Source: Geojedonia sp051814705
Lineage (GTDB): Bacteria; Bacteroidota; Bacteroidia; Flavobacteriales; Flavobacteriaceae
NCBI GenBank assembly: GCA_051814705.1
Contig: JBPWQW010000001.1
Coordinates: 496,001-560,000 of the forward strand
DNA length: 64,000 nucleotides
Direction: 5' to 3'
Position numbers and translations under genes: made by a program. Below the pieces are notes generated by a model. That model was not told where the DNA came from. It searched no databases and saw nothing but the letters and a program-made list of their open reading frames with translations. This document shows, piece by piece, positions 17,647 through 26,649 of the stretch (its first letter is position 1; each line of letters begins with the position of its first letter).

Positions 17647-17672
17647 GAGCCGCTGATAAAGCGGCTTTTTTA
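17647..17672 (+). terminator. Terminator of the metal-binding lipoprotein
   Basis: AGCCGC, loop TGATAAA, GCGGCT, then a T-run; located between two convergent genes. Confidence 0.8.
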
Positions 17673-17677
17673 TACCT

Positions 17678-18151
17678 TTATTTTACCCAAGTATTAAAAG
17701 GTTGCTTGCTCAATTGCGAATTGTAATATTTAATATCACCCGTGACCTCTTTCCCCAACCAATTTGGTTTTGCAAATGTTTCATCTTCACTTTTTAGTTC
17801 AATCTCGGCAATGACCAAGCCTTTGTTGTCTTCAAAAAATTCATCCACTTCAAAAACATGGTTTTCAACTTTTACTTCATGTCTTATTTTATCAACAATC
17901 CCTTTTTCACATAACTTAAGAAGCGCTTCAGCATCGGATTTCAAAATGTCTTTTTCCCATTCAAACCGTGTGACACCATTGCTAGAAGACATTCCCTTTA
18001 CAGTTAAAAACCCTTTGTCATTTTTTAATCTCACCCTTACAGTACGTTCAGGGTGGGTATTTAAAAACCCTTGAACGATTCTTGAAGTTTTAAAGGCTTC
18101 CTCTTTATATGCGTCCGAAATCACTAAAAATTTTCGTTCTATTTCAATCAT
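17678..18151 (-). CDS. CYTH domain protein (triphosphate tunnel metalloenzyme)
   Basis: A 157-residue protein starting MIEIERKFLV, the ExExK signature of CYTH proteins (adenylate cyclase class IV/thiamine triphosphatase superfamily). The ATG at 18151 puts this signature directly at the N-terminus, as is usual, so it is preferred over an upstream start at 18169. Further tunnel residues include TVRVRLKNDKGFLTVKG, RFEWEKDI, VFEVDEFFEDNKGLVIAEIEL. Bacterial stand-alone members often hydrolyse inorganic triphosphate; the substrate here is not known. It is convergent with the metal-binding lipoprotein. Confidence 0.9.
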   Translation of the reverse strand: MIEIERKFLVISDAYKEEAFKTSRIVQGFLNTHPERTVRVRLKNDKGFLTVKGMSSSNGVTRFEWEKDILKSDAEALLKLCEKGIVDKIRHEVKVENHVFEVDEFFEDNKGLVIAEIELKSEDETFAKPNWLGKEVTGDIKYYNSQLSKQPFNTWVK

Positions 18152-18275
18152 ATGTATTTCCCATAACACGGGGTATCTTATTATTGTTCTCCCAAAAATA
18201 AGGAGTTCTTATTAATTTTGTTTAAATCTCATCAATAGTGATTCCTGCCTTGGTAAGAATTCATAAATTTACGTT

Positions 18276-19385
18276 ATGCCAAACGATTTACCAATACGTA
18301 AAATTATTCATGTAGATATGGATGCCTTTTACGCTTCTGTTGAGCAAATGGACCACCCAGAACTTAAAGGCAAACCCATTGCTGTTGGTGGAAGCGAAAA
18401 ACGCGGCGTTGTCAGTGCGGCGAGTTATGAAGCTAGAAAATTTGGAGTGCACAGTGCTATGAGTGGTGTACAAGCAAAACGAAATTGTCCAGATCTCATT
18501 TTTGTAAGGCCTCATTTTGATAGGTACCATGAGATTTCAAAACAAATCCGTAAAATTTTTTTCGATTACACCGATAAGGTCGAACCGCTGTCGCTGGATG
18601 AAGCGTATTTAGATGTTACCGAAAACAAAAAGGGAAATCCTAGTGCCACCTTGATTGCTAAGGACATTCGTGAACGTATTTTTAAAGAAGTGGGCTTAAC
18701 TGCTTCAGCGGGTATCTCCATCAATAAATTTATAGCCAAGGTAGCTAGTGATTATAACAAACCCAATGGGCAAAAAACGGTAAATCCCGAAGAGGTTATT
18801 AGCTTTTTAGAACAGTTGGATATCCGGAAATTTTATGGCGTGGGCAAGGTTACCGCCGAAAAAATGTACCAGCTGGGTATCTTTACGGGAAATGACTTAA
18901 AGTCAAAAACCATGGAGTACCTCGATCAACATTTTGGTAAATCTGGAAGGTTTTATTATGATGTGGTGAGGGGTATTCATAACAGTGAGGTCAAAGCAAA
19001 TAGGATTAGAAAGTCATTGGCAGCAGAACGGACTTTTAATGAAAACTTGTCTTCGGAAATTTTTATGCTAGAAAAACTGGATCGCATAGCCGAAGAAGTT
19101 GCAAAGCGATTGCACAAAAGTAAAGTTGCTGGTAAAACTGTGACCTTAAAAATAAAATACAGTGATTTTAGTTTACAAACCCGAAGCAAGACCCTGCCCT
19201 ATTATATCCACGATCAAAGCCTGATTTTCGAAACGGCCAAAGATTTACTGTATCAGGAAAAAATGAGCAATTCTGTACGCCTTTTGGGGATTTCATTATC
19301 CAATTTAAATACCGAATCTAAAACCATTAAGGCTAAAGTTGACAAAGAAAAGAGTGTCAGTGTACAATTAAGTTTTGAGTTTTAA
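18276..19385 (+). CDS. dinB: DNA polymerase IV (Y-family)
   Basis: A 369-residue translesion polymerase. Catalytic acidic residues are in IIHVDMDAFYASVEQ (residues 10-24) and SLDEAYLDVT (near 103-112). SAGISINKFIAKVASDYNKP is the conserved palm segment. Helix-hairpin-helix and little-finger regions follow. There is no obvious LexA-type box upstream that I can identify. It appears monocistronic. A beta-clamp-binding peptide may be the C-terminal VSVQLSFEF (QLSF), as is common in DinB. Confidence 0.96.
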   Translation: MPNDLPIRKIIHVDMDAFYASVEQMDHPELKGKPIAVGGSEKRGVVSAASYEARKFGVHSAMSGVQAKRNCPDLIFVRPHFDRYHEISKQIRKIFFDYTDKVEPLSLDEAYLDVTENKKGNPSATLIAKDIRERIFKEVGLTASAGISINKFIAKVASDYNKPNGQKTVNPEEVISFLEQLDIRKFYGVGKVTAEKMYQLGIFTGNDLKSKTMEYLDQHFGKSGRFYYDVVRGIHNSEVKANRIRKSLAAERTFNENLSSEIFMLEKLDRIAEEVAKRLHKSKVAGKTVTLKIKYSDFSLQTRSKTLPYYIHDQSLIFETAKDLLYQEKMSNSVRLLGISLSNLNTESKTIKAKVDKEKSVSVQLSFEF

Positions 19386-19550
19386 ACTTTTACTATTTGA
19401 CAGTATTAAAAAAATAGCCTAACTTAGTTACTGCTGGTTGGCAGATAGATACAGCTAATATCAAACATTTGTGTACAACCCTGTTTCGGTATTGAAAAGG
19501 GCTCGTTCAAAGTATTGTCAACTTTATTAGGCTTATTAAACGATCATGTT

Positions 19551-19835
19551 ATGAAGCGTAAAACACTTAAATTCATCCTGTTTACTGTAGCAATTCTATT
19601 GCTCATACCGTTAATAGCAATGCAGCTCACAGACGAAGTAAATTGGACTCCATTAGATTTTATTGTGGCTGGAGTTCTACTCCTCAGCACGGGTCTTATT
19701 TTAGCTCTTATAATAAGAAAAACAAAAAGTGTCAAGTACCGAATTGCAATGTCAATAGCGCTTATCATCGTGTTTCTCCTTATTTGGGCTGAACTTGCTG
19801 TAGGCATATTCGGTACCCCATTTAGTGGAAGCTAA
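19551..19835 (+). CDS. Small membrane protein of unknown function
   Basis: A 94-residue protein starting MKRKTLKFILFTVAILL. It has three hydrophobic segments (about 6-25, 37-55, 63-85) and no recognisable family motif. The start at 19551 is chosen because it gives a short basic N-terminus before the first membrane segment; an upstream start at 19515 would add twelve hydrophilic residues. It lies between dinB and the convergent pyk gene. Function unknown. Confidence 0.6.
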   Translation: MKRKTLKFILFTVAILLLIPLIAMQLTDEVNWTPLDFIVAGVLLLSTGLILALIIRKTKSVKYRIAMSIALIIVFLLIWAELAVGIFGTPFSGS

Positions 19836-19925
19836 AGCGTAAATTAAAAAATGACACAACAGGCAACCACAACTCTAATGTAGCTATAGATTGTTATGGA
19901 ACTGGAAAGTCGTGCATGTATTACA

Positions 19926-21368
19926 CTAAAAACTACAACTTGAAATTTCAGTAACCCTTAAAGTATTCACCATTCCCTTGTCCTGTATGGGCATTGCCGC
20001 TAAACTAATGAGCATGTCTCCAATATCGAGGTAGCCTTTTTTACAGGCAATAGCATTAACGTCTTCAATGGTTTCATCGGTGCTTACAAACTTATCATAA
20101 TAAAACGCCTGAACCCCCCAAAGTAAGCTTAACTGTGTTAAAATACGCTTGTTGGAGGTAAACACCAAAATATGGGCCGATGGTCTCCATGCCGAAATTT
20201 GAAAAGCCGTATAGCCACTATTGGTTAATGTGGAAATGGCTTTAGCATTAATCTCATTGGCCATGTGTGCTGCATGGTAGCAAATAGCTTTTGTAACATA
20301 GCGCTTGGTTTTAATATGTGGTGGAGATTGTGGAACCTGTATTAATGATGAATCTTCAACACTTCTAATAATACTCGCCATTTGCCTAATGACCTGAATG
20401 GGGTACTGCCCTACTGAAGTCTCACCTGAAAGCATCACGGCATCTGCACCATCCATTACCGAATTGGCAACATCATTCACTTCGGCACGAGTTGGGGTTA
20501 AACTGGAAATCATGGTTTCCATCATTTGTGTAGCGATAATTACAGGTATTCTGGCGCGTTTGGCTCTCAGTACCAACTGTTTTTGAATGAGTGGTACTTC
20601 TTCTGCAGGTATTTCTACACCTAAATCTCCTCTTGCAACCATTAACCCATCACAATAGGCCACTATTTTATCTATATTTTCAACCCCTTCAGGTTTTTCA
20701 ATTTTAGCAATAATGGGGATTTTATGGTCGCTATGCTCTTTTATAAGGTCTTGAAGTAACATTAAATCTTCAGCATGTCTAACAAAAGATAAGGCGATCC
20801 AATCCACCTTTTGCCCAATTGCAAAAATGGCATCTTCTATATCTTTTTCGGTAAGTGCTGGTTGCGAAATATTGGTGTTTGGAAGATTAACCCCCTTTTT
20901 AGATTTCAGAGGTCCGCCTTGTATGACTCGTGCTTTAACTTCGGATTTCTTATCTGTCGAAACAACTTCAAAAATCAATTTTCCGTCATCTAATAGTATG
21001 CGCTCCCCTTTTTTTGTGTCTAAAGGGAATCTATCATAAGTCATATAGACCCTATCCTTTGTGCCTTCAAAACGTTCTCCAGTAACAAAAGTAATCTCAT
21101 CGCCTTCATTCACTACAACTTCCTCTTTCATAACGCCGATCCTTAATTTTGGCCCTTGTAAATCGGCTAAAATGGCGGCAGTATACCCAAACTCTTCATT
21201 GAGCTCTCTAATCATTTTTATACGTTCGGCAACTCCTTCATAATCGGCATGTGAGAAATTGATTCTAAACACATCAGCTCCTTCATCCAGCATTCCTTTT
21301 AAAACTTCTTTAGTGCTGGTTGCAGGACCTAATGTGGCTACTATTTTTGTCTTTTTTCGTTTAAGCAT
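19926..21368 (-). CDS. pyk: Pyruvate kinase
   Basis: A 480-residue glycolytic enzyme that makes pyruvate and ATP from phosphoenolpyruvate and ADP. Recognisable motifs: KIVATLGPAT at the N-terminus, FRINFSH (substrate loop), IAKIEKPEGVENID (signature with the catalytic Lys and metal Glu), ARGDLGVEIP and IATQMMETMI. It is the last gene of the operon acpP-fabF-rnc-IPExxxVDY-pyk and starts 3 bases after its upstream neighbour. Confidence 0.97.
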   Translation of the reverse strand: MLKRKKTKIVATLGPATSTKEVLKGMLDEGADVFRINFSHADYEGVAERIKMIRELNEEFGYTAAILADLQGPKLRIGVMKEEVVVNEGDEITFVTGERFEGTKDRVYMTYDRFPLDTKKGERILLDDGKLIFEVVSTDKKSEVKARVIQGGPLKSKKGVNLPNTNISQPALTEKDIEDAIFAIGQKVDWIALSFVRHAEDLMLLQDLIKEHSDHKIPIIAKIEKPEGVENIDKIVAYCDGLMVARGDLGVEIPAEEVPLIQKQLVLRAKRARIPVIIATQMMETMISSLTPTRAEVNDVANSVMDGADAVMLSGETSVGQYPIQVIRQMASIIRSVEDSSLIQVPQSPPHIKTKRYVTKAICYHAAHMANEINAKAISTLTNSGYTAFQISAWRPSAHILVFTSNKRILTQLSLLWGVQAFYYDKFVSTDETIEDVNAIACKKGYLDIGDMLISLAAMPIQDKGMVNTLRVTEISSCSF

Positions 21369-21371
21369 TAC

Positions 21372-21851
21372 TCAAAAAATTAAATTGTCTTTAGATTTTA
21401 ATTTATCCGTATCTATACTATAAGCTGCAACAATTTGCGGTATAGCCTGAATTTTACTAAGTACTATTTTTTCGTTAAAATATTGATCTTCATTAGTGGC
21501 TTTAATAAGATAATCCACATTCTTATGTTCAGGCAACAAATGGTAGGTTTTTAAAACTTTGTTATGGGAAGTAAACAATGATCCCGAGCTTTGTAAACTA
21601 TCTTCCTCTTTTTTACAAACATTGGAAATCAAATTCCAAGAAATCTCATTGTCTTTGTTATGCCATTCATATACCGAATACGAAGCAGCAAAATACTTGT
21701 AATCTAAATCTTGTGGCATTCTGGACAGGTTTAACCCCAAATATTTATTAAGCAAATAGGCTAATCTATAGTCGTCCAGCCCACAATGAACCGCTATAAG
21801 TGAAAATGACGTGTCGTAAAAATCGTCAACAAGTAATTTATGCAAGGCCAT
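21372..21851 (-). CDS. IPExxxVDY family protein
   Basis: A 159-residue protein of the Bacteroidota family named for the motif IPExxxVDY; here it reads LPEHKNVDYLIK. The family sits next to pyk and rnc in Bacteroidota and its function is unknown. An N-terminal segment LIAVHCGLDDYRLAYLLNKYLGLNLSR is also typical. It is cytoplasmic by composition. The stop is 3 bases before the pyk start, so the two are translationally close. A -7-like TATCTTTA occurs in the 122-base gap to rnc, suggesting a possible internal promoter. Confidence 0.87.
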   Translation of the reverse strand: MALHKLLVDDFYDTSFSLIAVHCGLDDYRLAYLLNKYLGLNLSRMPQDLDYKYFAASYSVYEWHNKDNEISWNLISNVCKKEEDSLQSSGSLFTSHNKVLKTYHLLPEHKNVDYLIKATNEDQYFNEKIVLSKIQAIPQIVAAYSIDTDKLKSKDNLIF

Positions 21852-21973
21852 ATTGTAACTTCCATGATTTGTAAAGATACTATATTATTGCAATTAAGAT
21901 GTGAAGTTTTGTGGATTCTGACTAGAGTATTTAACGAAATCGTTATAGTTTGAATACTGGAAACACAATTTAA

Positions 21974-22720
21974 TTAATCAGCAAATGATCTGGTGATTTT
22001 CGATTGTAAAGCAAAAAAGGCGCGCTTTGAAGCCTTTTCTTCTGCCTTTTTTTTAGAAGTGGCTCTCGCCTTAGAAACAACCTTGCCATCTATGGAAAGC
22101 TTTACTGAAAAGTGCTTCAATTCATCATTTCCTGTGTCTTCGTAAACTTGATAATCAAAAATCTTTTTTTCTTTCTGACACCATTCAATTAACAAGCTTT
22201 TATAACTAATCACTTTGCCTTCTAGCGTTTCGATATCTATATGGTGCCTAATCACTTTGTTATAAACAAATTTTTCACAGTATTTATAGCCCTTATCCAA
22301 GTAAATTGCCCCAACCAAAGCCTCAAAAAGGTTTCCGTGTATGTTGTTACCGAAGTTGTTTTTGGCGATTTTACTCTCAACTAAATCAATAAGTTTGAGT
22401 TCTTTTCCAAGCTCATTTAAATGCTCTCTGCTAACTACTTTAGAGCGCATTTTTGTTAGATAGCCTTCGTCCCCTTCTGGCACTTGGCTAAATAAATAGG
22501 AAGCAATTACCGCGCTTAACATGGCGTCTCCTACAAATTCAAGTCGTTCATAGTTAATGGCAATCCCTTTATCATCCTTAATATTCATTGAGCGATGTGT
22601 AAATGCCTTAATATAAAGTTCTTTGTTTTTAGGACTGAATTCTATAATATTTTTTAATTGCAAAAAAAAATCCCCACCATGGTTAGTAGGGGAATTAAAT
22701 ATGTTTCGAATGTATTTCAT
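21974..22720 (-). CDS. rnc: Ribonuclease III
   Basis: A 248-residue double-strand-specific endoribonuclease for rRNA maturation and mRNA processing. The catalytic signature ERLEFVGDAMLS is at about 58-69, and the second acidic motif NLFEALVGAIYLDKG is near 130-145. A C-terminal dsRNA-binding domain begins near 170 and ends with the characteristic SKKKAEEKASKRAF. It starts 7 bases after the fabF stop. Confidence 0.96.
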   Translation of the reverse strand: MKYIRNIFNSPTNHGGDFFLQLKNIIEFSPKNKELYIKAFTHRSMNIKDDKGIAINYERLEFVGDAMLSAVIASYLFSQVPEGDEGYLTKMRSKVVSREHLNELGKELKLIDLVESKIAKNNFGNNIHGNLFEALVGAIYLDKGYKYCEKFVYNKVIRHHIDIETLEGKVISYKSLLIEWCQKEKKIFDYQVYEDTGNDELKHFSVKLSIDGKVVSKARATSKKKAEEKASKRAFFALQSKITRSFAD

Positions 22721-22727
22721 TCAAGTA

Positions 22728-23978
22728 TTAATCTATTTTTTTAAATAACACACAGGCATTATGGCCCCCAAATCCAAACGTGTTACTCATCGCCACTCTA
22801 ACGTCGCGTTTTTGTGCTTTGTTTAATGTTAAATTGAGTTCAGAATCAATATTCTCGTCAACAACAGAATGATTTATGGTTGGGGGTACAATCCCGTATT
22901 CCATTGCTAAAATCGACGCAATAGATTCAATAGCGCCTGCAGCGCCTAATAAATGGCCTGTCATCGATTTTGTTGAGTTTATATTGATGTGTTTAGCATG
23001 GTCACCAAAGACTTCTTTAATGGCCTTAAGCTCTGCAACATCGCCTAATGGGGTCGAAGTACCGTGTGTATTAATATGGTCAACATCCTCTGGTTTAACA
23101 CCTGCATTTTTCAAGCAGTTTCGCATAACGGCAATCACACCGATGCCTTCAGGATGTGGAGCGGTCATATGATAAGCATCTGAAGATAATCCACCTCCCA
23201 ATACCTCTGCATAGATTTTAGCTCCTCTGGCTTTTGCATGTTCATATTCTTCTAGGATTATCGAACCTGCACCTTCACCTAAGACAAACCCATCTCTAGT
23301 GGCATCAAAAGGTCTTGATGCCGTTTCTGGGCTTTCATTTCGTGTTGATAAGGCATGCATGGCATTAAAACCTCCCATGCCCGCCTTGGTTACCGCTGCT
23401 TCACTACCTCCTGTTACCACGAGATCACAATGTCCTAAGCGAATATAATTTAAGGCATCTATAATAGCATTGGCTGAGGAAGCACAAGCTGAGACTGTTG
23501 TATAATTTGGGCCCATAAACCCATATTTAATGGATATGTTTCCCGGTGCAATATCTGCAATCATTTTAGGGATAAAGAACGGATTAAACCGTGGTGTCCC
23601 ATCTCCAGCGGCAAAGTTTAAAACTTCATCCTGAAAGGTTTCCAGGCCACCTATTCCAGCTCCCCAAATAACACCCACACGTAATTTATCAACTTTATCC
23701 AGATCCAACTTAGAATCTATGATAGCTTCATCAGTAGCAACCATGGCGTACTGTGTAAATCTATCCATTCTGTTTACAAGTTTCCTATCCAGAAACTCAA
23801 TTGGATCAAAGTTTTTTAATTCACAGGCGAATTTGGTCTTGAACTTTTCAGCATCAAAATACGTAATGGGTGCCGCACCACTCTTGCCACTAATAAGACC
23901 ATTCCAATAATCGTCTTTAGTGTTACCAATTGGTGTTAATGCGCCCAAACCGGTTACAACAACTCGCCTTAATTCCAT
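22728..23978 (-). CDS. fabF: 3-oxoacyl-[ACP] synthase II
   Basis: A 416-residue condensing enzyme that elongates acyl-ACP chains with malonyl-ACP. The Cys-His-His triad is visible: Cys in TVSACASS (about 165), His in NTHGTSTPLGD (about 303) and His in SMTGHLLGAAG (about 340). Downstream of acpP by 12 bases, the classic fatty-acid synthesis order. Confidence 0.97.
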   Translation of the reverse strand: MELRRVVVTGLGALTPIGNTKDDYWNGLISGKSGAAPITYFDAEKFKTKFACELKNFDPIEFLDRKLVNRMDRFTQYAMVATDEAIIDSKLDLDKVDKLRVGVIWGAGIGGLETFQDEVLNFAAGDGTPRFNPFFIPKMIADIAPGNISIKYGFMGPNYTTVSACASSANAIIDALNYIRLGHCDLVVTGGSEAAVTKAGMGGFNAMHALSTRNESPETASRPFDATRDGFVLGEGAGSIILEEYEHAKARGAKIYAEVLGGGLSSDAYHMTAPHPEGIGVIAVMRNCLKNAGVKPEDVDHINTHGTSTPLGDVAELKAIKEVFGDHAKHININSTKSMTGHLLGAAGAIESIASILAMEYGIVPPTINHSVVDENIDSELNLTLNKAQKRDVRVAMSNTFGFGGHNACVLFKKID

Positions 23979-23990
23979 AAATTTATTAGC

Positions 23991-24224
23991 TTATTTAGCT
24001 GCTTCTATGTATGATATAGCTTGACCAACTGTTGCAATATTTTCAGCTTGGTCGTCTGGAATTTGAATGTCAAATTCTTTTTCGAACTCCATAATTAATT
24101 CAACAGTATCTAATGAATCTGCTCCCAAATCGTTAGTGAAGCTAGCTTCTGTAACAACTTCGTTTTCGTCAACACCTAATTTGTCCACGATAATCGCTTT
24201 TACTCTTGATGCAATGTCTGACAT
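23991..24224 (-). CDS. acpP: Acyl carrier protein
   Basis: A 77-residue acidic carrier. The phosphopantetheine attachment Ser is in LGADSLDTVELIM. It is the first gene of a five-gene minus-strand operon and follows a good promoter box. Confidence 0.98.
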   Translation of the reverse strand: MSDIASRVKAIIVDKLGVDENEVVTEASFTNDLGADSLDTVELIMEFEKEFDIQIPDDQAENIATVGQAISYIEAAK

Positions 24225-24255
24225 AATCTTTTTATTTTAAGTTTTAATTAGTTGG

Positions 24256-24263
24256 CAAAAATA
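24256..24263 (-). promoter_or_regulatory. Promoter -7 box of the acpP operon
   Basis: TATTTTTG on the minus strand, an exact TAnnTTTG, about 31 bases before the acpP ATG. Further upstream (24309-24326) lies a perfect 7-bp inverted repeat GTAATTT-N4-AAATTAC of unknown meaning. Confidence 0.6.
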
Positions 24264-24409
24264 AAAAACTTTATTCTTATAACACATCTTTACTTTAAAA
24301 ATGTGTTCGTAATTTACTAAAATTACATTGAAGTATTTCTATTTTACTTCTTTAATGTTAATATTTATTCTTTTTTTTGTCGAACAGTCTTAACCTTATA
24401 ATCATTATA

Positions 24410-24985
24410 ATGAAGCGTATTGTAATTTTTGCTTCCGGAAGCGGTACCAACGCCGAAAATTTAATTACTTTTTTTAATCAAAGTGATCGGGCATCTGTGG
24501 TTTTAGTTTTAAGCAACAACCCACAAGCAACGGTTTTAGAACGTGCAAAAAAATTAAAGGTTAGCGTGCACACCTTCAACAAAATAACATTTACAGAATC
24601 TGATTCGGTCTTAAATATTTTAAAGGCTTCCAATCCTGACTTAATCGTACTTGCTGGGTTTTTATGGAAATTCCCCGAAAAAATTTTAAATGCGTTTCCA
24701 AACAAAGTTATCAATATTCACCCAGCATTATTACCAAAATATGGGGGAAAAGGCATGTACGGAAGGCATGTTCATGAAGCTGTAGTTAAAAACAAGGAAG
24801 CTGAAACAGGAATTACCATTCATTATGTTAATGAGCATTATGACGAAGGTGCTATTGTTTTTCAGATCAAATGCCAAGTAAAACCAAACGATTCTTCTGA
24901 AGATGTAGCTCGTAAAATCCACGAATTGGAAATGGAACACTTCCCTAAAGTTGTCCAGTCCTTATTATTTCCAAAAGATGAGTAA
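24410..24985 (+). CDS. purN: Phosphoribosylglycinamide formyltransferase
   Basis: A 191-residue enzyme of purine synthesis that transfers formyl from 10-formyl-THF to GAR. The N-terminus IVIFASGSGTNAENL is the phosphate-binding loop. NIHPALLPKYGGKGMYG carries the catalytic His, and HYVNEHYDEGAIVFQ the catalytic Asp. The ATG at 24410 gives the standard N-terminus; a TTG at 24377 would add a non-conserved tail. It overlaps the next gene by 8 bases (ATG inside the last codons). Confidence 0.95.
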   Translation: MKRIVIFASGSGTNAENLITFFNQSDRASVVLVLSNNPQATVLERAKKLKVSVHTFNKITFTESDSVLNILKASNPDLIVLAGFLWKFPEKILNAFPNKVINIHPALLPKYGGKGMYGRHVHEAVVKNKEAETGITIHYVNEHYDEGAIVFQIKCQVKPNDSSEDVARKIHELEMEHFPKVVQSLLFPKDE

Positions 24986-25619
24986 AAAAAAGAAAAAATA
25001 TTATGCGGTTTGGAAAGGACACCATCCTGGAGTTTTTGACGCTTGGGAAGATTGTAAAGCGCAAATCAAAGATTTTCAAGGCGCGCAATACAAATCGTTT
25101 GAAACCTTTGATGCCGCAAAACAAGCTTTGAAAGGCAACTATAAAGATTATGTGGGGAAAAGTAAAGTCAATAAAAGCGAGCTTTCTCAAGAAAAACTTA
25201 AGAAAATAGGGCTGCCAAATTATCATTCCATTAGTGTAGATGCTGCTTCCAGTGGCAATCCCGGTAAAATGGAATATCGAGGCGTAGATACTAAAACCAA
25301 GAAAGCGCTATTTAAACAAGGGCCCTTTGAAGAAGGCACCAATAACATCGGTGAATTTTTGGCCATAGTTCATGGTTTAGCTTTTTTAAAACAAAAAAAC
25401 AGCGATCGCATTATTTATACCGATTCCAAAACAGCCATAAGTTGGATTAAAAAGAAAACCTGCAATACTAAATTAGAGCGAAATAAAAAAAATGCTGTGC
25501 TTTTTGAACTGGTTGACAGAGCTATACAATGGCTTAAAACCAACACATACAACACAGTTATTGTGAAATGGGAGACCAAAGCCTGGGGAGAAATTCCCGC
25601 TGATTTTGGGCGAAAATAA
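24978..25619 (+). CDS. Ribonuclease H with viroplasmin-like N-terminal domain
   Basis: A 213-residue protein. The N-terminal domain (about 5-50, YYAVWKGHHPGVFDAWEDC, then FKSFETF-type end) is the caulimovirus viroplasmin/RNase HI hybrid-binding domain. The C-terminal RNase H fold has the acidic set: Asp in SVDAASSGNPGK, Glu in IGEFLAIVHGL, Asp in IIYTDSKTAISW and a final Asp in IPADFGRK. It degrades RNA in RNA-DNA hybrids. The start at 24978 overlaps purN by 8 bases, so the two are translationally coupled. Confidence 0.92.
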   Translation: MSKKKKKYYAVWKGHHPGVFDAWEDCKAQIKDFQGAQYKSFETFDAAKQALKGNYKDYVGKSKVNKSELSQEKLKKIGLPNYHSISVDAASSGNPGKMEYRGVDTKTKKALFKQGPFEEGTNNIGEFLAIVHGLAFLKQKNSDRIIYTDSKTAISWIKKKTCNTKLERNKKNAVLFELVDRAIQWLKTNTYNTVIVKWETKAWGEIPADFGRK

Positions 25620-25640
25620 ATTTAAAGTACTTAAAAACCT

Positions 25641-25648
25641 TATATTTG
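25641..25648 (+). promoter_or_regulatory. Promoter -7 box of the PfkB kinase gene
   Basis: TATATTTG, an exact TAnnTTTG, 22 bases before the ATG at 25671. Confidence 0.55.
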
Positions 25649-25670
25649 CACAAAATTTTGAAACCTCTTT

Positions 25671-26597
25671 ATGAGTAAATTAGTCATTGTTGGCACTGTT
25701 GCTTTTGATGCCATTGAAACCCCTTTCGGGAAAACGGACAAAATATTGGGTGGCGCAGCAACGTTTATAGGTTTGGCTGCCTCACAATTTAATATAGACT
25801 CAGCAATTGTGTCTATTGTGGGTGGAGACTTTCCTCAAGACTATTTAGATTTGCTTTCAAATAAAAACATAGATATTTCTGGACTCGAACTTGTAAAAGA
25901 GGGAAAAACATTCTTTTGGAGTGGCAAATATCATAACGATATGAACTCTCGAGATACTTTGGCAACCGAACTAAATGTTCTTGCAGATTTCAACCCTGTT
26001 GTACCAAAAGCCTATAGAGATGCTGAAATTGTCATGTTGGGAAATTTACACCCATTAACGCAACTAAGCGTTTTGGATCAAATGGATAAAGCTCCAAAAT
26101 TAGTTGTTTTGGATACCATGAATTTTTGGATGAATACTGCGTTAGAAGACTTACATCAAGTGATTTCCCGCGTCGATGTTATTACTATAAATGATGAAGA
26201 AGCCAGACAATTGACAGGTGAGTTTTCATTAGTAGTCGCTGCTCGAAAAATTCATGCCATGGGGCCTAAATATGTGGTCATTAAAAAAGGCGAACATGGT
26301 GCCTTATTATTTCATAACGATAATGTGTTTTTTGCTCCCGCTTTACCCTTGGAAGAAGTCTTTGACCCTACAGGTGCCGGAGACACCTTTGCCGGAGGCT
26401 TTGTAGGTTATATAGCCAAAACTGGAGACACGTCTTTTGAAAATATGAAGAACGCCGTGATTTACGGATCAACCTTAGCTTCTTTTTGTGTGGAAAAATT
26501 TGGAACGGAACGCATGCTGGATTTATCCAAAAGCGATATCCATAAGCGGCTATTGCAATTTAAACAATTGACCCAATTTGAAATTGAATTATCATAA
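25671..26597 (+). CDS. PfkB family sugar/nucleoside kinase
   Basis: A 308-residue ribokinase-fold kinase. The C-terminal signature DPTGAGDTFAGGFVG holds the anion hole and catalytic Asp; the N-terminal GGAATFIGLAAS is the substrate-side glycine motif. The substrate cannot be assigned; adenosine/ribose-type sugars are possible. Its location directly before a PurF-like gene hints at nucleotide-linked metabolism, but a terminator-like hairpin lies between them. Confidence 0.9.
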   Translation: MSKLVIVGTVAFDAIETPFGKTDKILGGAATFIGLAASQFNIDSAIVSIVGGDFPQDYLDLLSNKNIDISGLELVKEGKTFFWSGKYHNDMNSRDTLATELNVLADFNPVVPKAYRDAEIVMLGNLHPLTQLSVLDQMDKAPKLVVLDTMNFWMNTALEDLHQVISRVDVITINDEEARQLTGEFSLVVAARKIHAMGPKYVVIKKGEHGALLFHNDNVFFAPALPLEEVFDPTGAGDTFAGGFVGYIAKTGDTSFENMKNAVIYGSTLASFCVEKFGTERMLDLSKSDIHKRLLQFKQLTQFEIELS

Positions 26598-26601
26598 ACC
26601 A

Positions 26602-26628
26602 ACGCGCTCAAAATTGAGTGCGTTTTTA
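26602..26628 (+). terminator. Terminator or attenuator after the PfkB gene
   Basis: AACGCGCTCAA, short loop, TTGAGTGCGTT and a T-run. It lies in the 52-base gap before the PurF-like gene, so readthrough may occur. Confidence 0.65.
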
Positions 26629-26649
26629 AATTAAACATACAACACAACA

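Noticed and set aside
24309..24326. Inverted repeat GTAATTT-N4-AAATTAC upstream of acpP as an operator
   Set aside because: Short arms of A+T in AT-rich DNA are expected by chance; it does not match the fabH repeat. Kept only as a note.
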